NCBI GenBank assembly: GCA_020081605.1
Contig: JAHREC010000062.1
Location: 1,426,001-1,490,000, forward strand
Direction of reading: 5' to 3'
DNA length: 64,000 nucleotides
Origin: Albifimbria verrucaria
Lineage: Eukaryota; Ascomycota; Sordariomycetes; Hypocreales; Stachybotryaceae
The position numbers were made by a program, and so were the translations under genes. The notes under the pieces are model-generated. The model was not told the DNA's origin. It saw only the letters and a list, made by a program, of their open reading frames with translations, and did no database searches. Position 1 is the first letter of the stretch, and the number at the start of each line of letters is the position of its first letter. Of this stretch, positions 1 through 12,284 are shown one piece after another.

Positions 1-808
1 AGCAGAACGAGCCCATGAACGTGGCAAATACAGCGGATGGCAGAGGATCGCAGAGGGACAAAGGGTCTAGCGGGTGGAGGAGTCCTGGTGGCTCACGAGG
101 CGGGAGGAGAGCCGACGAGGTTCCCTGTGCCGGCCGGGCGCTTGGGGAGGCTAAACTCGTTCGTTCGTTAAGTCGTGGTGCGTACCCGTGGCTCGGGCTC
201 AGGTACCTCCCAGCCCACGTCGCTGTACACGCTACCCGCCTTGCTGCCGTGACGCGCCACGCCGAGCCTGGTACCCGCTACTCCAGCCGCTACCTGTTGG
301 CCCCCAGTTTTTTCCCTTTCCTCCTGGTCAATCCTCCCACCCACGTAATTCCGGCCTTTTCCTCCCGTTGCACTTCGCCGTCACTCAAAGCGCGTCCACC
401 TTGTTTTTTTCTCCTCCTCCTCTGCCTCTCCTCCGTCACCACCACCGCTCCTTGCTCCGGCATCTGCCTCGACCTCGCTTCATCCTTAACCCCCGCGCCC
501 ACGTGCACTTACACCGTCGCGACGGCAATCCCCACGGCGCGTCCGAGAGCCCGTCTCGTGTAAGTCGTTTGCAGCCGACGCCTCCCAGAATTTCACCGCG
601 ACTCCGCCCGTCTCCCCTCCTTTCGCCAGGCCGACCTATACCGCCCTGCCCGGACGGCCCAAACCCACAAAGCCGCTCGTCTACGCCTTGCAGATGCTGC
701 TGCATTGGCGCCGCCGCCCTTAATAATAGCAGGGAGGGACAGGACACCGAGGGCTTCGACCTTTCGCCATTGCTCTACACGGGGCTGGCTGCGCTTCTCG
801 TAGGCAAC
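1..808. promoter_or_regulatory. Upstream region and leader of the ITC1-like gene
   Basis: This stretch has no recognisable gene. Positions about 300-480 form a C/T-rich tract typical of leaders of well-expressed fungal genes. Two long overlapping open frames (15-563 and 188-880) are rich in Pro, Arg and Ser, as expected from C-rich DNA read in any frame, and resemble no family I know. The region most likely holds promoter and 5' untranslated leader for the gene starting at 809. Confidence 0.55.
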
Positions 809-3800
809 ATGGTAAGCGCCAGCTCTGCTCCAGCTTTTCCCGCCGCTCCGGACGCTCACCCATCCCCAGGTTCTCTTTAAACGCAAGCCCGTGCAGTTCC
901 TGCCACCCGCCGATATCCAGGATGATAATGCAGAGGTAACTAGCGGCACCTCGAGCCATGCAACCGCACGTGAGGCTCACCATGTCCAGGTTTGGCACAT
1001 CCCCGAAACAGGCGAGATCTTTGCGACATACGAGGACTACCTCACCCGGTACGCTGAATTTCACCCTTCATGTCGTGGAATATCGTCGCTTACACAAATA
1101 TAGCATGGATTTCTACAAGCAGGTGCGCTAGACCAATTGGCACCGTCCTCGCGCGCTTCGAAGCTGACCATTGCCCTATAGCGTCGTTTCAATGACCAGA
1201 TTACCGGGCATTCTGGCCTGACTTTTTTGAAGCGTTTAAGAGCGAGGTTGGTCAGTGTCACGTCGTGGCGAACCCTAGCTAACTTAACCCGATCCAGCTC
1301 ACCGGAGGTCGCGAGGTTGAGGCCTCCTTTCCTGAGGCGCTGAAGGGTCCCGTCCTTCGGAAGGTCCAGTTCCAGACGATTTCGCGTCTCGACAACCTGG
1401 TTGACCTAGTTTTCGACGAATTCAAAGACGATTTTTTTCCCGGCGAAGAAGTCACCGTCTCCACCAATGGCCATGCTGGAAAACTCTCTCACGGTCTGGT
1501 CAGAGACAAGACCTCATTTGGACCCCGCGTGCTGCCCGATGGCACGCACAGTCTGCCCATGACACGCTACCATGTCACTCTCAAAGATACCGGCGAAGAG
1601 ACTATGGTTACCGACGGCGACATCTTCAGAGACCGTGGCGTCTTCACTAAAGCTATCCTCAGGTCATTTATCAAAAGAACTGTCACTAGGGAAGCGTGGA
1701 ATGGAGCACCTTGGCTGGTCAAGTTGGAATATGCCAATCAGTACCACATTGATACTAACATTCCTCCTCATCTCCGTCACGACACGAAGCTCCAGGAGCG
1801 CAAGCAACTGCAGGCGCAGAAGCGCGCGCAACAGACTCACGGCGAGGTGAACGGGCATAGCCCAACTATACACGCAGGCCCGATGCGCTTGCCAGAACTG
1901 AAGCCTGCACCAAAGGGCCAGAAGCTGAAGCCGGGACAACAAGGTCAGGCTACTAAAGGCCTCAAATGGCCCCTGAGCATGGCCATGCATGGTTCCAGTC
2001 CTTCAGGCTATCCCTCGGCCACATATCATGAGCAAAAACACGTACCCAAAGAACCGACGCCTCCGCCTCCCCACCGCCGCCGAAGTATCCCATTGAGGAC
2101 TTGCAGCTGGAACCTCGTGAGGACATTGTACGACCCAAGCTCAAGTTCTTATGTCGCGACCCGCCCGCCGGTGTGAAGGAGCACGATCCCTTGTACGAAA
2201 AAAATTGAGATGGAAACTGTCGGACTATTGTTGGAAACTTGGGATACGCTCAACGTCTATTGCGAGATTTTCAAGCTGGATTCTTTTACGTTCGACGATT
2301 TTGTGGAAACAATGATGGTCATGTCGGAACGTGTCCGTGTCCAGTTGCTTGACGAGATTCACTGCGCAGTGCTTAAGGTCCTGGTCGACTCGGAAGCCGA
2401 TGGAGGCAAGGTTCGCATCACGCTACCGGAGGTGGATGACGACAACAGCGACGACGAGGATGACGAGGATGAAGAGGGCAGTGAAGAAGAAGAGCCAGAA
2501 CCTGAGCCGAAGCCTGTGGGCCGAGCGACACGAAGTAGCTTGGCTAAGCTTGAAGCCGAAAGGTTGGCCGCGGAAGCCGCTGCCGCAGAAGAAGAGGAAC
2601 TGCGAGCAGAGCTTGCTACTAGACACCGAGCAGAAGAGCTTTTGGAAGATTACGATTGGATCGAGCACCTGCGAAAGCGCGACTTCACAGATGGAGGCTG
2701 GGAAAGGATCATGGTTGGCCTCTTCCACCAACTGTCCAAAGATGAGCGACAGAGCGAAATTTGTGAGGAGCTGCTGCTATTGCTGGTTCCTCCGGACACC
2801 GAGCCAACCCAAGATACAGTGCGACAAAAGTATGCTCAGCTTGACGTAAACTGGCGTGTGCGAGCTTTGCAACTCATTTGTATGCTTACCATGGAGACGA
2901 AGGCTGTCAGGGGCTACATGGAAGATTGTAGCGAGACGATGACCAAGTACCGCAAGGACAAGATTGAATGGCAAAGACAGCGGAAGCAAGTGTAAGTGGA
3001 TGAAGCAGCGAGTGTTGTCATTACCCGAGCTAACTGATATCTAGGACCGAGGAGCTGCGTCAACTGAATGAGCAGAAGAAGCAAATCCTGCCCGATCTTC
3101 CACCTTCGCCATCCCGCAGTTCTGCGAATCCAGATGACGATTCGAAAATGGAAGATGCGGATGAGACGCAAGTAGAAAAGGAAGAGGATGAGGAAGAGGA
3201 TGACACCCATTCTCGCCGAAAACGTCGTCGATCAGACAAGCATCGAAAGCGCGAAGAAGAGCAGGAACGTAAGAGCAAGGAAAAGGAGAAGGCTCAAAGG
3301 AAGTGGCCAGAGTACCGCCCGGTCAGGTCAAGCAGTTCAACAAGATTCTGAAGGAGATTCAGAAGAAGGAAGTGTTCCTCAAAGAGTGCGAGGAAGAGAT
3401 CGCCACAATCGAAAATGACCTGCGCGAGGCGGATTGTCCTCGCACACGTGTCCTAGGCAAGGATCGTTTCTGGAACCGGTATTACTGGTTCGAGAGGAAC
3501 GGCATGCCATATGCTGGACTTCCCGACAGCTCAACAGCCTCGGCCGAGTACGCGAACGGCTGTATCTGGATTCAGGGCCCTGATGACCTCGAACGAGAGG
3601 GTTACATCGAGGTGCCAGCCGACTTGCAGAACGAGTACAAGGCCAAGTTCAACATGACTATCCCAGAACGAAAGGCAATGGAGGAGGGTGAGACAAGTGT
3701 CTTCACAGCAAGACAGTGGGGATATATTTCGGAGCCGGAGGACCTGGACGCACTGATCAAGTGGCTGGATCCTCGCGGGTATAACGAGCTTAGGCTACGA

Positions 3801-4106
3801 AAAGAGCTTGTGCAGTTCCGCGATAAGATTACGGTTCACATGGAAAATCGCAAGAAATACCTGGAGAGTGGCGAGGAGAAGGAGACCAAGGAGGAGACTA
3901 AGCGGATCAGCACGCGGATCCGCGAGAAGTCGCCAGACATCCCCAACTACCGATGCCTGCAGTGGGAGAACACAATGGCGCTGGAGGACATTGGTCACCT
4001 ACACAGCGAGCCGCCGCCACCGCCAAGGTCGAGGAAGCAGACGAAGAAGCGGGAAGCGCAAAGCGAGGCGGCATCGGGGCCGGCGACGAAGACACGGCGT
4101 CGATGA
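809..4106 (+). CDS. ITC1: ITC1/ACF1-like WAC and DDT domain protein, ISWI-type chromatin remodelling subunit (frameshifted)
   Basis: This is the accessory subunit of an ISW2-type nucleosome-sliding complex, acting in the nucleus. The start is ATG at 809-811, directly followed by an intron (812-869), so exon 1 codes for Met only and exon 2 continues VLFKRKPVQFLPP. Further introns lie at 936-989, 1049-1103, 1123-1181, 1247-1297 and 2992-3044; the last two carry GCTAAC. The N-terminal third is a WAC domain (VWHIPETGEIF, TGHSGLTFF). A DDT domain follows near 2210-2330 (LDSFTFDDF), then an acidic stretch, a WHIM-like region and a lysine-rich tail. The motif FWNRYYWFERNG near 3470 is typical of the family. 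Four single-base breaks interrupt the frame: T run 1223-1228, C run 2069-2072, A run 2198-2204 and near 3300. About 990 residues result if these are ignored. The family assignment is secure; the symbol follows the yeast name. Confidence 0.88.
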
Positions 4107-4802
4107 AAAGCATATTGGAGATACGGAGCAATGGGATGGCACGGCATGGCATGTAAGGTCGGAGATTGTGCGGGGGCTTGGTTAAGTGGAAGGGCTACGG
4201 GTCGGTTGGCGGGTTTTTGTTTGCGGGAGTTGGACAGGCGTATTCCAAGGAGCATGGAGGCGTGAGCGTTCCGAAGCTCAAAAGAGCGGCGTTGCTTGAT
4301 TGGGCGGCAGCTTATTAGATTATTGGCCAGGATAGAATCGAATCGTGTAGAAACAAGAGACAAATAAGACAAGATACCTTAGTACCTAAGACAAGACAAA
4401 GCAGGACAAGCCAAGCCAGGACAGGGCAAAGATCGCATTCGCACTTTTGACGTCACATGCCAGACGACTCCAGCGTAATTCGGCACAACTCAATGGACCG
4501 GCTCCACCATTTGGAATTTAGACAGATGGGTCTCCGATGTGCCGGCCTGTGCTGAGTTTGGGTGAAGGTCAGTTGATTTAGACAAATTAGGTAAATGCTT
4601 TCAGATTGGCTGCGTCAAGCTGCTGCGCGCTCTTTGGTGGTTGTGTAGGGGCTTTGATCGACCCCTGGTCCTGAGGCAACATTAAAGAAGACGGCTGTCT
4701 CCGTTTCGACTTGACGCTTTTGACGACTTGACGTCTGCACTTAAATTTCTTTCTTCAGAGAAAATTCTTGAATTAAAGCAAAAACCAAAGTAAATTGTCG
4801 AC
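4107..4802. other. Intergenic region between ITC1-like gene and GST
   Basis: No gene is seen. It holds the 3' end of the ITC1-like gene and the GST promoter. Positions 4370-4430 carry TACCTTAGTACCTAAG followed by repeated ACAAG/CAAGCC units. A perfect TGACGTCA lies at 4448-4455. Confidence 0.5.
4448..4455. promoter_or_regulatory. CRE/ATF-type site upstream of GST
   Basis: The palindrome TGACGTCA lies about 350 nt upstream of the GST start. It is the consensus for CREB/ATF-type bZIP factors, which in fungi include Atf1-like stress regulators. Partial TGACG/GACGT copies occur near 4715-4735. Regulation of the GST by such a factor is inference from the site alone. Confidence 0.35.
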
Positions 4803-5709
4803 ATGTCTGGCATCGACGACGTCAAAATCAAGCTCTACTGGTACGTTTCCATGACCCACCAACGCGGCCTTGGCTCACATACGGCGACAGGCTGGACCAG
4901 TCGCGCGCGCAGCGCATCGTCTGGCTACTCGAGGAGCTCAAGGTGCCGTACGACGTGGAGCTGTTCTACCGCAGCAAGGAGACGTTCATGGCGCCGGCGG
5001 CGCTGGAGAAGATCCACCCGCTGGGCCACTCGCCCGTCGTGAGCGTCACGCCGCCGGGCGAGGGCGCGGAGCCGATTGTCCTGGCGGAGAGCGGCTACAT
5101 CACGCAGTACCTGTGCGAGCATCTGCCCGAGGGGAAGAGGCTGGTGCCGAAGAGGTGGAAGGAGGGTAAGGAGGGCGTGATTGGGGGCGAGACGGATGAG
5201 TATTTAAGATATGAGTATTACCTGCATTATGTCGAGGGCACGTTGATGCCGATTCTCGTCATGGCGCTGATCATTGGCCGTACGTCTTGAACCGATACCC
5301 CCAGTGGTGTTTGATATCAGAGACTAACCGCATCGCAGGTCTCAAGTCACCCTCAGTGCCGTTCTTCCTGAGACCCATCACCAGCAGCGTCGCGAACCGC
5401 ATCTTCTCGTCGTACATCCACCCCAATGCACGCCGCAGCCTCAAGATGATCGAGGAGCACCTGTCGACGTCCAAGGGCAAGTACCTGTGCGGCTCGGAGC
5501 TGAGCGCGGCGGACATCCTGCTGAGCTTCGCGCTAATCGCGGGCGGCGCGCGGTTCGACAACCTGGGCAGCTGGGAGGGCGGCTCGTGGGGCGCCGAGTT
5601 CCCACGTGTCAAGGCATACGCTGATATGTTGAAGGCCGAGGAGGGTTATCTGAGGAGTTTGGAGAAGATTAAGGAGTTTGAGGGAAAGGGAGATAAGGCG
5701 GCGCTGTGA
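4803..5709 (+). CDS. Glutathione S-transferase, Gtt1-like
   Basis: This enzyme conjugates glutathione to electrophiles or reduces peroxides, probably in the cytosol or at membranes. Three exons (4803-4840, 4891-5279, 5339-5709) join cleanly into 265 residues with no frameshift. The N-terminal thioredoxin-like domain (residues about 10-95) starts KLYWLDQSRAQRIVWLLEEL and contains the glutathione-binding ESGYITQYL segment, with HPLGHSPV before it. The C-terminal helical domain contains YLCGSELSAADILLSFAL, the usual GST_C signature. Both introns have GTACGT donors. The arrangement resembles yeast Gtt1 and its fungal relatives; a specific substrate cannot be read from the sequence. This is one of the few undamaged genes in the window. 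A CRE-like palindrome lies upstream. Confidence 0.92.
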
Positions 5710-6367
5710 GGCTGTAGATAACGAGTTTGTGTATTGTTCAAGTTTCAACCAATGCCTAATTCTACACATTGATTAGTTCTGATTTGGTTATGATCAATTG
5801 CAAAGAGACAAGGTTGCTCTTGATGTGCCATGTTGTGTTGTAAAGTACCGACTAGTGATGTTCACATGGAAACTATCACCACTTAGATAGCATGCACGAC
5901 GAGATGAGGTATGCAGTAACCATGACTAATAAATACAATAGATGCCAATGAATAAATACAAGGAGCGAAGGGCCAAAACCAAAAAAAAAGAAAAACAAAA
6001 GGAAAGGAGAAAAGAGACGAAGTGACATGCAAAAAGCAAAAACATACAACAGCCGGTATTCGCTGGTCGTCACCGACCCAACTACTAATCTGCCGATTAC
6101 ATGCTTAATTAAGGGAGAGCGGACGGGATCCCATGCTTTCATGCATCTATGGTCGTATGTACCAGAACGTTAGTCAGTATGCACTATAACCCCACAAGCT
6201 TAGCGGGCTCCTTCAGCTGCTCACTCACCGAAGGCCACCGAGGCCGCCTCATCTGATTCGCTACTCACCGTGCTCCGGCTACTTCACCTTAATTTTGTCT
6301 TCATTTGAACATCTCATCTTGACAATTCTCAGTCTCTCACAGTTCAGCCACCAACACCGTCGCAGCG
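5710..6367. other. Intergenic region between GST and PPR gene
   Basis: No gene is seen. The left part is relatively A-rich (5935-6050, with a short A run near 5980) and probably holds GST 3' sequences. The right part (6180-6367) is C/T-rich and likely the leader of the PPR gene. Confidence 0.5.
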
Positions 6368-8876
6368 ATGTTGTCATCGCGGACAATATGCTCCAGATGC
6401 GCAACTCGCGTTGCTCCTCTGGTGACTGTTCATCCGCGCCTCAATGTCGCCTCTTTTTCTTCCTCCACGGAAGTGACTGAGGCTCCTCAGCCAACCCCCG
6501 TTGCAGAACATCACGACGGAGAGAAGCGCCAACGCCCGCCCTTTAAAAGGGACTGATCCGGAATCATCGTCACAAGCAGCCTCGTGATTCAGCGTTTGCT
6601 TTGTTCAACGATGTCGTTAAGCCCGAGTCTAACGCCGTCACGACGCAACGCTCGTCCTTGGATGAGTGGGCAATTGCTGGCAAGATGAAGGTCCTTGAAG
6701 GCATGGACGCCAGTCCCAGGGAAAAGCTGCAGCATTTTCAACAAGAGATATGGCCTCAGCTGGACCGGTACCGCGGTCAACTGCCCAAGCACCTCTACAC
6801 TTCTACCACACGATTTCTCAGCAAGACTTATCAGACGATCATAGCCAATCCCCAAGATTTTGACTTGAGCGCAGAAGTGTCTGTACTCAAGGCCAAAACC
6901 AACGATCTCAACACCACGGCTAGAAATGCCTTGGTTCTTAATCTTTGCCATCTTTTGCTTACGGAGAACCACTCGCCAGAAACGCAGGCCGCCATCTTGA
7001 AGGAGCTCAATAAAATGTGGCAGCACATTTCACAACTGAGACGCAGGAGTCAGGCAACGAAAAAATTGCAACACGCGCTACCTAACAAGGATGAAGTCTA
7101 CAACAATGTCACGAAACCCCGAAGCCAATCGGGGCGTCAGGGAGAAGCCACGCATCCCTTGGTTAAGGCGCTGGCAGCCATTTTTCCTCAGTTCTTCCCG
7201 GACCAGGCTCAGCCACTTGTATCCGGACTGCTGGCAACGGTTGCGGTTCTAGCAGACCCGAACATCAACGCCCAAGCTACCCAGAAGGAAGCTGCCCGTC
7301 TGCTCGACTGCTTCGATGTAGCTTTCCGTGAGGTGGAGTTTGACGAAACTGACATTGCTATGGCTTTTGATGGGCGAGGGGTGATGGCTGGGAACAAAAT
7401 GGCCGAGTTGAAGGCATATGTCATGAGCGAGTGGCAACACGTGCCCGCGATGCTGGCCGAGGATGCGCCTTGGCGACAAGCACTGAAAAGCTCTCGTGCC
7501 CGCATCGCCGCATCCCCAAGATGCTGCAATCTCTGCATGTGAAGTTGCGCGCGGCGTATCTCGCTCGCAATACCGGCGGCGCACTATCTATCTGGCAGGA
7601 TTTCCGCAACTATCTTGCGCAGCAGGCTGACCCCTCGGAGCAGCTGCGCAGCGCCGTCGATTTCATGGACTTTTGGGTCTTTGTTTGGTGCGCGATGCGC
7701 CGGCCCGCCAAGCTGCAGGAGACGCTTGAGGTCATGGCGGAGCATGGCCTGCAGCCGACTATCAAGACGTACACGGCCATGATGCACGGGTGGAAGATGT
7801 GCAAGGATATTGACAAGATTGAAGCCTTGTGGGAGAAGCTGGTCGAGTCGGGCATCGCCTTGGATAATGTCATTTGGACCGAGCGGTTGTCGTCCCTAGT
7901 CGAGCTAGGAAAGACACAGCAAGCCGTCCGTGCTCTGGCAGAGATGCTAGCACTTTGGAAGGCAGCATACGCCAAGAATCCCAACACCCACGTCGTGAAG
8001 CCAAGCATTGAGGTTGTCAACGCCGTATTCAAAGGTCTTGTAGCATTGGATGCTGACGCCGCTCGTACCGTTCTGGCCTGGGCCGGTCGTGAAGGCATCG
8101 AGCCCAACATCAGGACCTTCAACATCCTGTTGCGGGAGAGCTTCAAGAATGGCAGACACGACCAGATCCAGACCATCTTCAAGACCATGCAGGCTCACGG
8201 CGTAGAGCCTGACGCCGCCACCTTTACCGTCATGCTTGAAGAGGTCCTTGGAAACATGCAGAACGCCCCGGCGGCGGAACAGGTCCAGACGGTTGAAAGC
8301 ATCCTGGAAGACATCCAGCTGGCCGGCATCGAGGCCAACTCGGAGACGTACGGCAAGATGCTCTACGCCGTGGCCTCGCTGCCACAGGCTGAGCCTGCCA
8401 TCGCCGCCATCCAGGCGCACATGCGCCGCAGCGGCCTGTCCATCACGCCGCATATGATCACCATCCTTATCGAGCGCGCCATCAACCAGCCGCGCCCGGA
8501 CATTGACGCCGTGCGAGCCCTCCTCCGCGAACACCAGCTCACGCACGTCGGCCGCGGCGACCAGACGCTGTGGGAGCGCGTGATGAGCGCCTACGCCTTC
8601 ACCGCGCACGTCGACGATGCGCTCAAGGTCTTCGATGACCTCACCAACGCTGGCCGCCCCGTCACCTCTCTCCCCTGCCTTCAGGACTTGCTGCTCGCGC
8701 TGCTGGAAGCCGGCCGCACCCAGGATGCGCGGGTCGTCGTGTCAACGGTGATGCAGAACAAGCTCAAATCGCCAGAGAGCGCCGACAACCGCTACTGGAA
8801 ACACCACTTCTGGCACCTTGCCCGCCAGAACGGATTGCTGCCGGCGGATGCCAGGCTGCCCAGCGCGACTTCGTAG
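6368..8876 (+). CDS. Mitochondrial pentatricopeptide repeat (PPR) protein (frameshifted)
   Basis: PPR proteins bind organellar RNA and act in its processing, stability or translation. The predicted product (about 836 residues once two one-base gaps are allowed) starts MLSSRTICSRCATRVAPL, an Arg/Ser-rich, acid-free N-terminus typical of a mitochondrial presequence. The C-terminal half (7700-8850) contains helical PPR-like repeats, for example GLQPTIKTYTAMMHGW, GIEPNIRTFNILLRE and GVEPDAATFTVMLEE. The frame breaks at 6549-6551 (GGG where four G restore the frame) and near 7498-7501 (a C run). No intron is evident. It is not clearly the Pet309/CYA-5 type, so I give no symbol. The 3' end faces the 3' end of MIS12, 322 nt away. 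Confidence 0.85.
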
Positions 8877-9198
8877 GCGCGCAAGACTTGCCAGCCCGAA
8901 AGGGGCCGGACTGGAAAATTGATAAAACGTGATCTAGTGTAGAGTAACAGAATATGTACAATATGTGGGATAGTAGACGGGAGCATCACACACACGACAT
9001 GTCATAGATAGGAGCATTTTTGTTCGGGGCATGAAGAAGCGTGGGCTCCGTTATTCAGGGACGCCGCCTCCCGTGTATCAAATAATAGAATGAGTATATA
9101 CCAAAATCCAAATGTTTTTCCATTGCCTCGCCCAGCGTGCGCCAATACACCAACCCAGCCTGAGACCCTGTCCGCTGCGTAGTTACATGTCTGTAGTT
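8877..9198. other. Convergent 3' regions of PPR and MIS12 genes
   Basis: No gene is seen. The stretch separates two convergent stop codons and must hold both polyadenylation regions. It is moderately A/T-rich around 8915-9010 and 9070-9115. Confidence 0.5.
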
Positions 9199-10324
9199 TC
9201 ACGATTCGTCCATCGCATCGTCGCCCCGCGATGCACCACCCGCGTTCGCTGCGTCTCCCTCTTGCGGTTCTGAGCGGAGCAGCGCGGCCGCTTTTCTAGA
9301 CTTTCGACCTCGCCCTTTGTTAGGCGCCGTCCCTCGCCTTGCCATTCGCCGTCGCGCACCTCGCCCTGCTTGCCGAGCTCGAGGCCGCGCGGGCCTTCCA
9401 GGTACTTCCGCGACGCGGACTCGACGTACTCTGACCGTTCCCTCCGCCAGGACTTGTTGATAGGGGCGGATTGTTCTGCGTTGTCTTCGTCTTGGGCAGC
9501 GTCGTCGCCGCCAAGGTCGGGCAGGATGGTGCGTAGCGACGTAGACAGAGCGCGCAGGGCTTGTAGTTGGGAGAGGGTGAACTCAGTGGTCGTAGTGATG
9601 GGCTGGTCCGCGCCGACTTCCTCCTCGAGGCCGCGCTTGTCGCGGAGGAAGCCGAATGCGCTGGTCTGCGGCTCCGCGGAATCTTCCTTCTTGACCTCCG
9701 TGCCCGCGCCGCCCTGCGGCAGGCCCATGCTGGCTCGGAGCTTGCGTAGCAATGCCTCATTGCGCGCTCGCTCTGTCTGAAGAGCGACGTGTAGCCGTTG
9801 ACTGGCCTGCAACCGTCTCCTCAGCGCATTCACAGATTCCGTCGTTGGGCGATCAGGGTTGGCGGCCGTAGCGGCGGAGAAGTCGAGGCCTTCGTAGTGG
9901 GTGAGGCGCATAAACGGCTGGTCCTGGGGACGCACGGTAATGATGTTGCGCATGGTGTAGAGCTCGAACAAATCGAAATTCTTGTCGATAGAGGCGTTAA
10001 GAAGGGTCTCGAGTTGGTGCGTGCCGTTTTCGACCTCACGCTTAGCAGCCTCCTCGGGGTCAGATCAGGGCCGCCATCTTTGGAAGGTTTGGCGTTGGTG
10101 CCGAAGCCGAGGTTCTGAGGGGTATGGAGAGGAGGAGACGTTCGACGGAGTCGAGGGCGCGGTCGGCGAGGACGTTGACGGTGTTGATGATATCGTCAAT
10201 GAGGGACTGAGGGGTCGTTAGAGAGGACAATGCGAACATGGGGTGCCTCGGCGAGGACGTACGACTGGGGATAGCCGAAGTGCTCTGTCAGGAGCTCATA
10301 CTCGGCACTACTTGAGGCGGCCAT
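9199..10324 (-). CDS. MIS12: Mis12/Mtw1 kinetochore protein, MIND complex subunit (frameshifted)
   Basis: Mis12 is a core subunit of the MIND/Mis12 complex that joins centromeric chromatin to the Ndc80 microtubule-binding complex. The protein starts MAASSSAEYELLTEHFGYP at 10324. A 56-nt intron (10207-10262, minus strand, GTACGT donor) precedes SLIDDIINTVNVLADRALDS, the conserved Mis12 N-terminal helix. Later come ENGTHQLETLLNASIDKNF and ELYTMRNIITVRP, a coiled-coil middle and a tail ending DAMDES. Four one-base losses in C/G runs break the frame: in CCCC near 10267-10270, GGGG at 10119-10122, GGGG at 10056-10059, and near 9293-9295. With them restored the protein is about 357 residues, normal for filamentous fungi. 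It shares a divergent promoter with the AIM3-like gene. Confidence 0.9.
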
Positions 10325-11045
10325 GGCTGCGTGGTTGTGAATGGTAGGGGTGCGGGTTGTGCGTTGCGCCTGATGCTATCGCAGGACGCGACGGGACGCG
10401 CCAGTGGGATAAGTTGCTGCCCGTCTAGTGGGATGATAACTCTAGCGATAACTCGTGGAGGATGTTCTGGTGGGATGCTCTCGCGCTAGACAAGACCGAT
10501 GCATGCGACTGCAGGGCTGCCAGACAGGGGACCTGTGGTTGTTGGGAGAGGGTGTGATTGACAAAAGATGATATCAACCCTGGTGAAGATGGTGTTTGGT
10601 GATACGGGATGGATGCAGGTACCTTTCCGGAGAGCAGCGGTGGGCGCGGTACATGGGATTATTTGGGTTGGGATGGGACGCATGGACCCCACCATAAGGT
10701 ACCTGACAGTAGGTCCAGCAGCAGGCATGGCATCTGTACGGTGCCTGTGCCATGTGGAAGGGCCCTGCAAAAAGCAGTCTCTCCGTCCATTTCGGGCCCG
10801 ATGACGCCGGCCGCGCTACGTCAAAACTCCCCACTCCCAGCAACTTAAGCCTGAGAAACATGTTCTGAGCTGATCCCCAAGCTCAGGTACCCTTCCCTAC
10901 ACTACCTAACACTACCTCTATTCCGACCACGCACCCGCCAGCCTGTCCCTTTTCCTTCCATCGATACACCTAGGACCCCTACGGCCGCCTCGCTCCTCGT
11001 GCTCATCTTCTCCGGCGCTTCCCGGCCCACTGAGGCATATCCCCA
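10325..11045. promoter_or_regulatory. Divergent promoter of MIS12 and the AIM3-like gene
   Basis: No coding gene is seen. AGGTACCT occurs at about 10617-10624 and 10697-10704, with further TACC units near 10885-10915. Two MCB-like cores, ACGCGA (10386-10391) and ACGCGC (10396-10401), lie just upstream of MIS12. A C/T-rich leader (10880-11000) precedes the AIM3-like start. Confidence 0.5.
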
Positions 11046-12284
11046 ATGTCCTCCAAGGTCAAGGACGTCTTCAAGAATGGCTGGCACCCTGAGAAGGAGG
11101 GCGGTTCCATCAGGGGACAAGTGGTTAGTTCTTGAAGCCTTTTGTCTTATATGGTCCTCGTCTGCTCACCTCTCCCAATAGTCCGGCATGCTAGGCCGTA
11201 ACAAGTCCAACGACAGCACCTCCAACCACGTCGCTCAGCCGCTCTCCTCTCTTCGTGATCCAGCCTCCTTTGCGCCTCCGCCTAAGCGTACAGGCAGTGG
11301 CCTGGCACCTCCTCCGCCGCCCTCAACTGGTACTCGCAAGGTCATCACCGCGCCCTCGAAATACCAGGATCCTCGGGCTCCGGCCCCACCTCCCCAGCAA
11401 CCGCAGTCGCCATATCAGGAGCAGGGCGTCGTGGCATCGGACCAGGACGAAGATAGACCGCCCCAGCCGTACAGAGTTAACACATCGGGGCTTTCGACGG
11501 ACCATCTGCCACGACCACCGGGGAGGAGGGACGGTGCCGACGGAAGAGCCCCCGCCGCCGTCTTATGAAACGGCCGTGGGGCCGAATCTAGTCCTGCACC
11601 TCCGAGGCTACCTCCCGGCTCCCTCCTAGGACAAACTCCGGCAGCCCGGCCCCGGTCCTTGCTCCTCTCAGCACCGGTGGCAGCAGCAGCAATTTACTAA
11701 ACCAAGGTGCCGTCAACAGGCTCGGCGCAGCTGGAATCTCGGTGCCCGGGCTGGGCATCGGTCGTACAAGTCCTGCCACTCCATCCTCACCAAGCCCTCC
11801 ACCTCCGCGAGCTTCCCCGCCGCCGCGTCGCCTGTAAACGAGCTGCAGAACCGCTTCTCGAGAATGCGCACCACCACGCCAACCTCGGCCGAAGCTCCGG
11901 CTCAAGGCACAACATGGGCGCAGAAGCAGGCCGCTCTCAATACCGTCTCCGCTTTCAACAAGGACCCTCTTCTGTGTCACTCGCTGATGCCAGGTCCGCG
12001 GCCTCGACGGCCAACAATTTCCGTCAGCGTCACGGCGACCAGATTGCTTCTGGCGTGCAGGCCGCACAGCAGCATGGTGTTTTAGACAAAGCTACGGCAT
12101 ATGCAGGTCAGGGCCAGGGTCAGTCGGGACAAATTGGTGCATTGGCAACTGGACTGGCGGGTAAGAAGAAGCCACCTCCCCGCCGCCCAAGAAGAAGCCT
12201 GGTCTGAATAGTCCGACGACCCCTGGCGGTGCGGACGCAGATGAGCCTCCTCCGATCCCTATGGCAACGAGGCCGACTTTCTAA
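11046..12284 (+). CDS. AIM3-like proline-rich cytoskeletal-type protein (frameshifted)
   Basis: The product begins MSSKVKDVFKNGWHPEKEG; a 58-nt intron (11124-11181) follows codon 26 and the frame resumes SGMLGRNKSNDS. The remainder is low complexity, with proline clusters (PPPPPSTGT, PPPSYETAVGP), repeated Ala/Gln/Gly segments and a conserved-looking block TANNFRQRHGDQIASGVQAA near 12020-12070. The end reads DADEPPPIPMATRPTF before the stop at 12282-12284. At least three frame changes lie in C/G runs between about 11500 and 12190. Fungal proteins of this layout are often labelled altered inheritance of mitochondria protein 3; yeast Aim3 localises to actin patches and is proline-rich. That link rests on overall layout, so function here is uncertain. 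About 393 residues. Confidence 0.65.

Noticed and set aside
188..880. Open frame of 230 codons at the left end
   Set aside because: It is Pro/Arg/Ser-rich low complexity from C-rich leader DNA, overlaps another equally long frame, and runs over the start and first intron of the ITC1-like gene.
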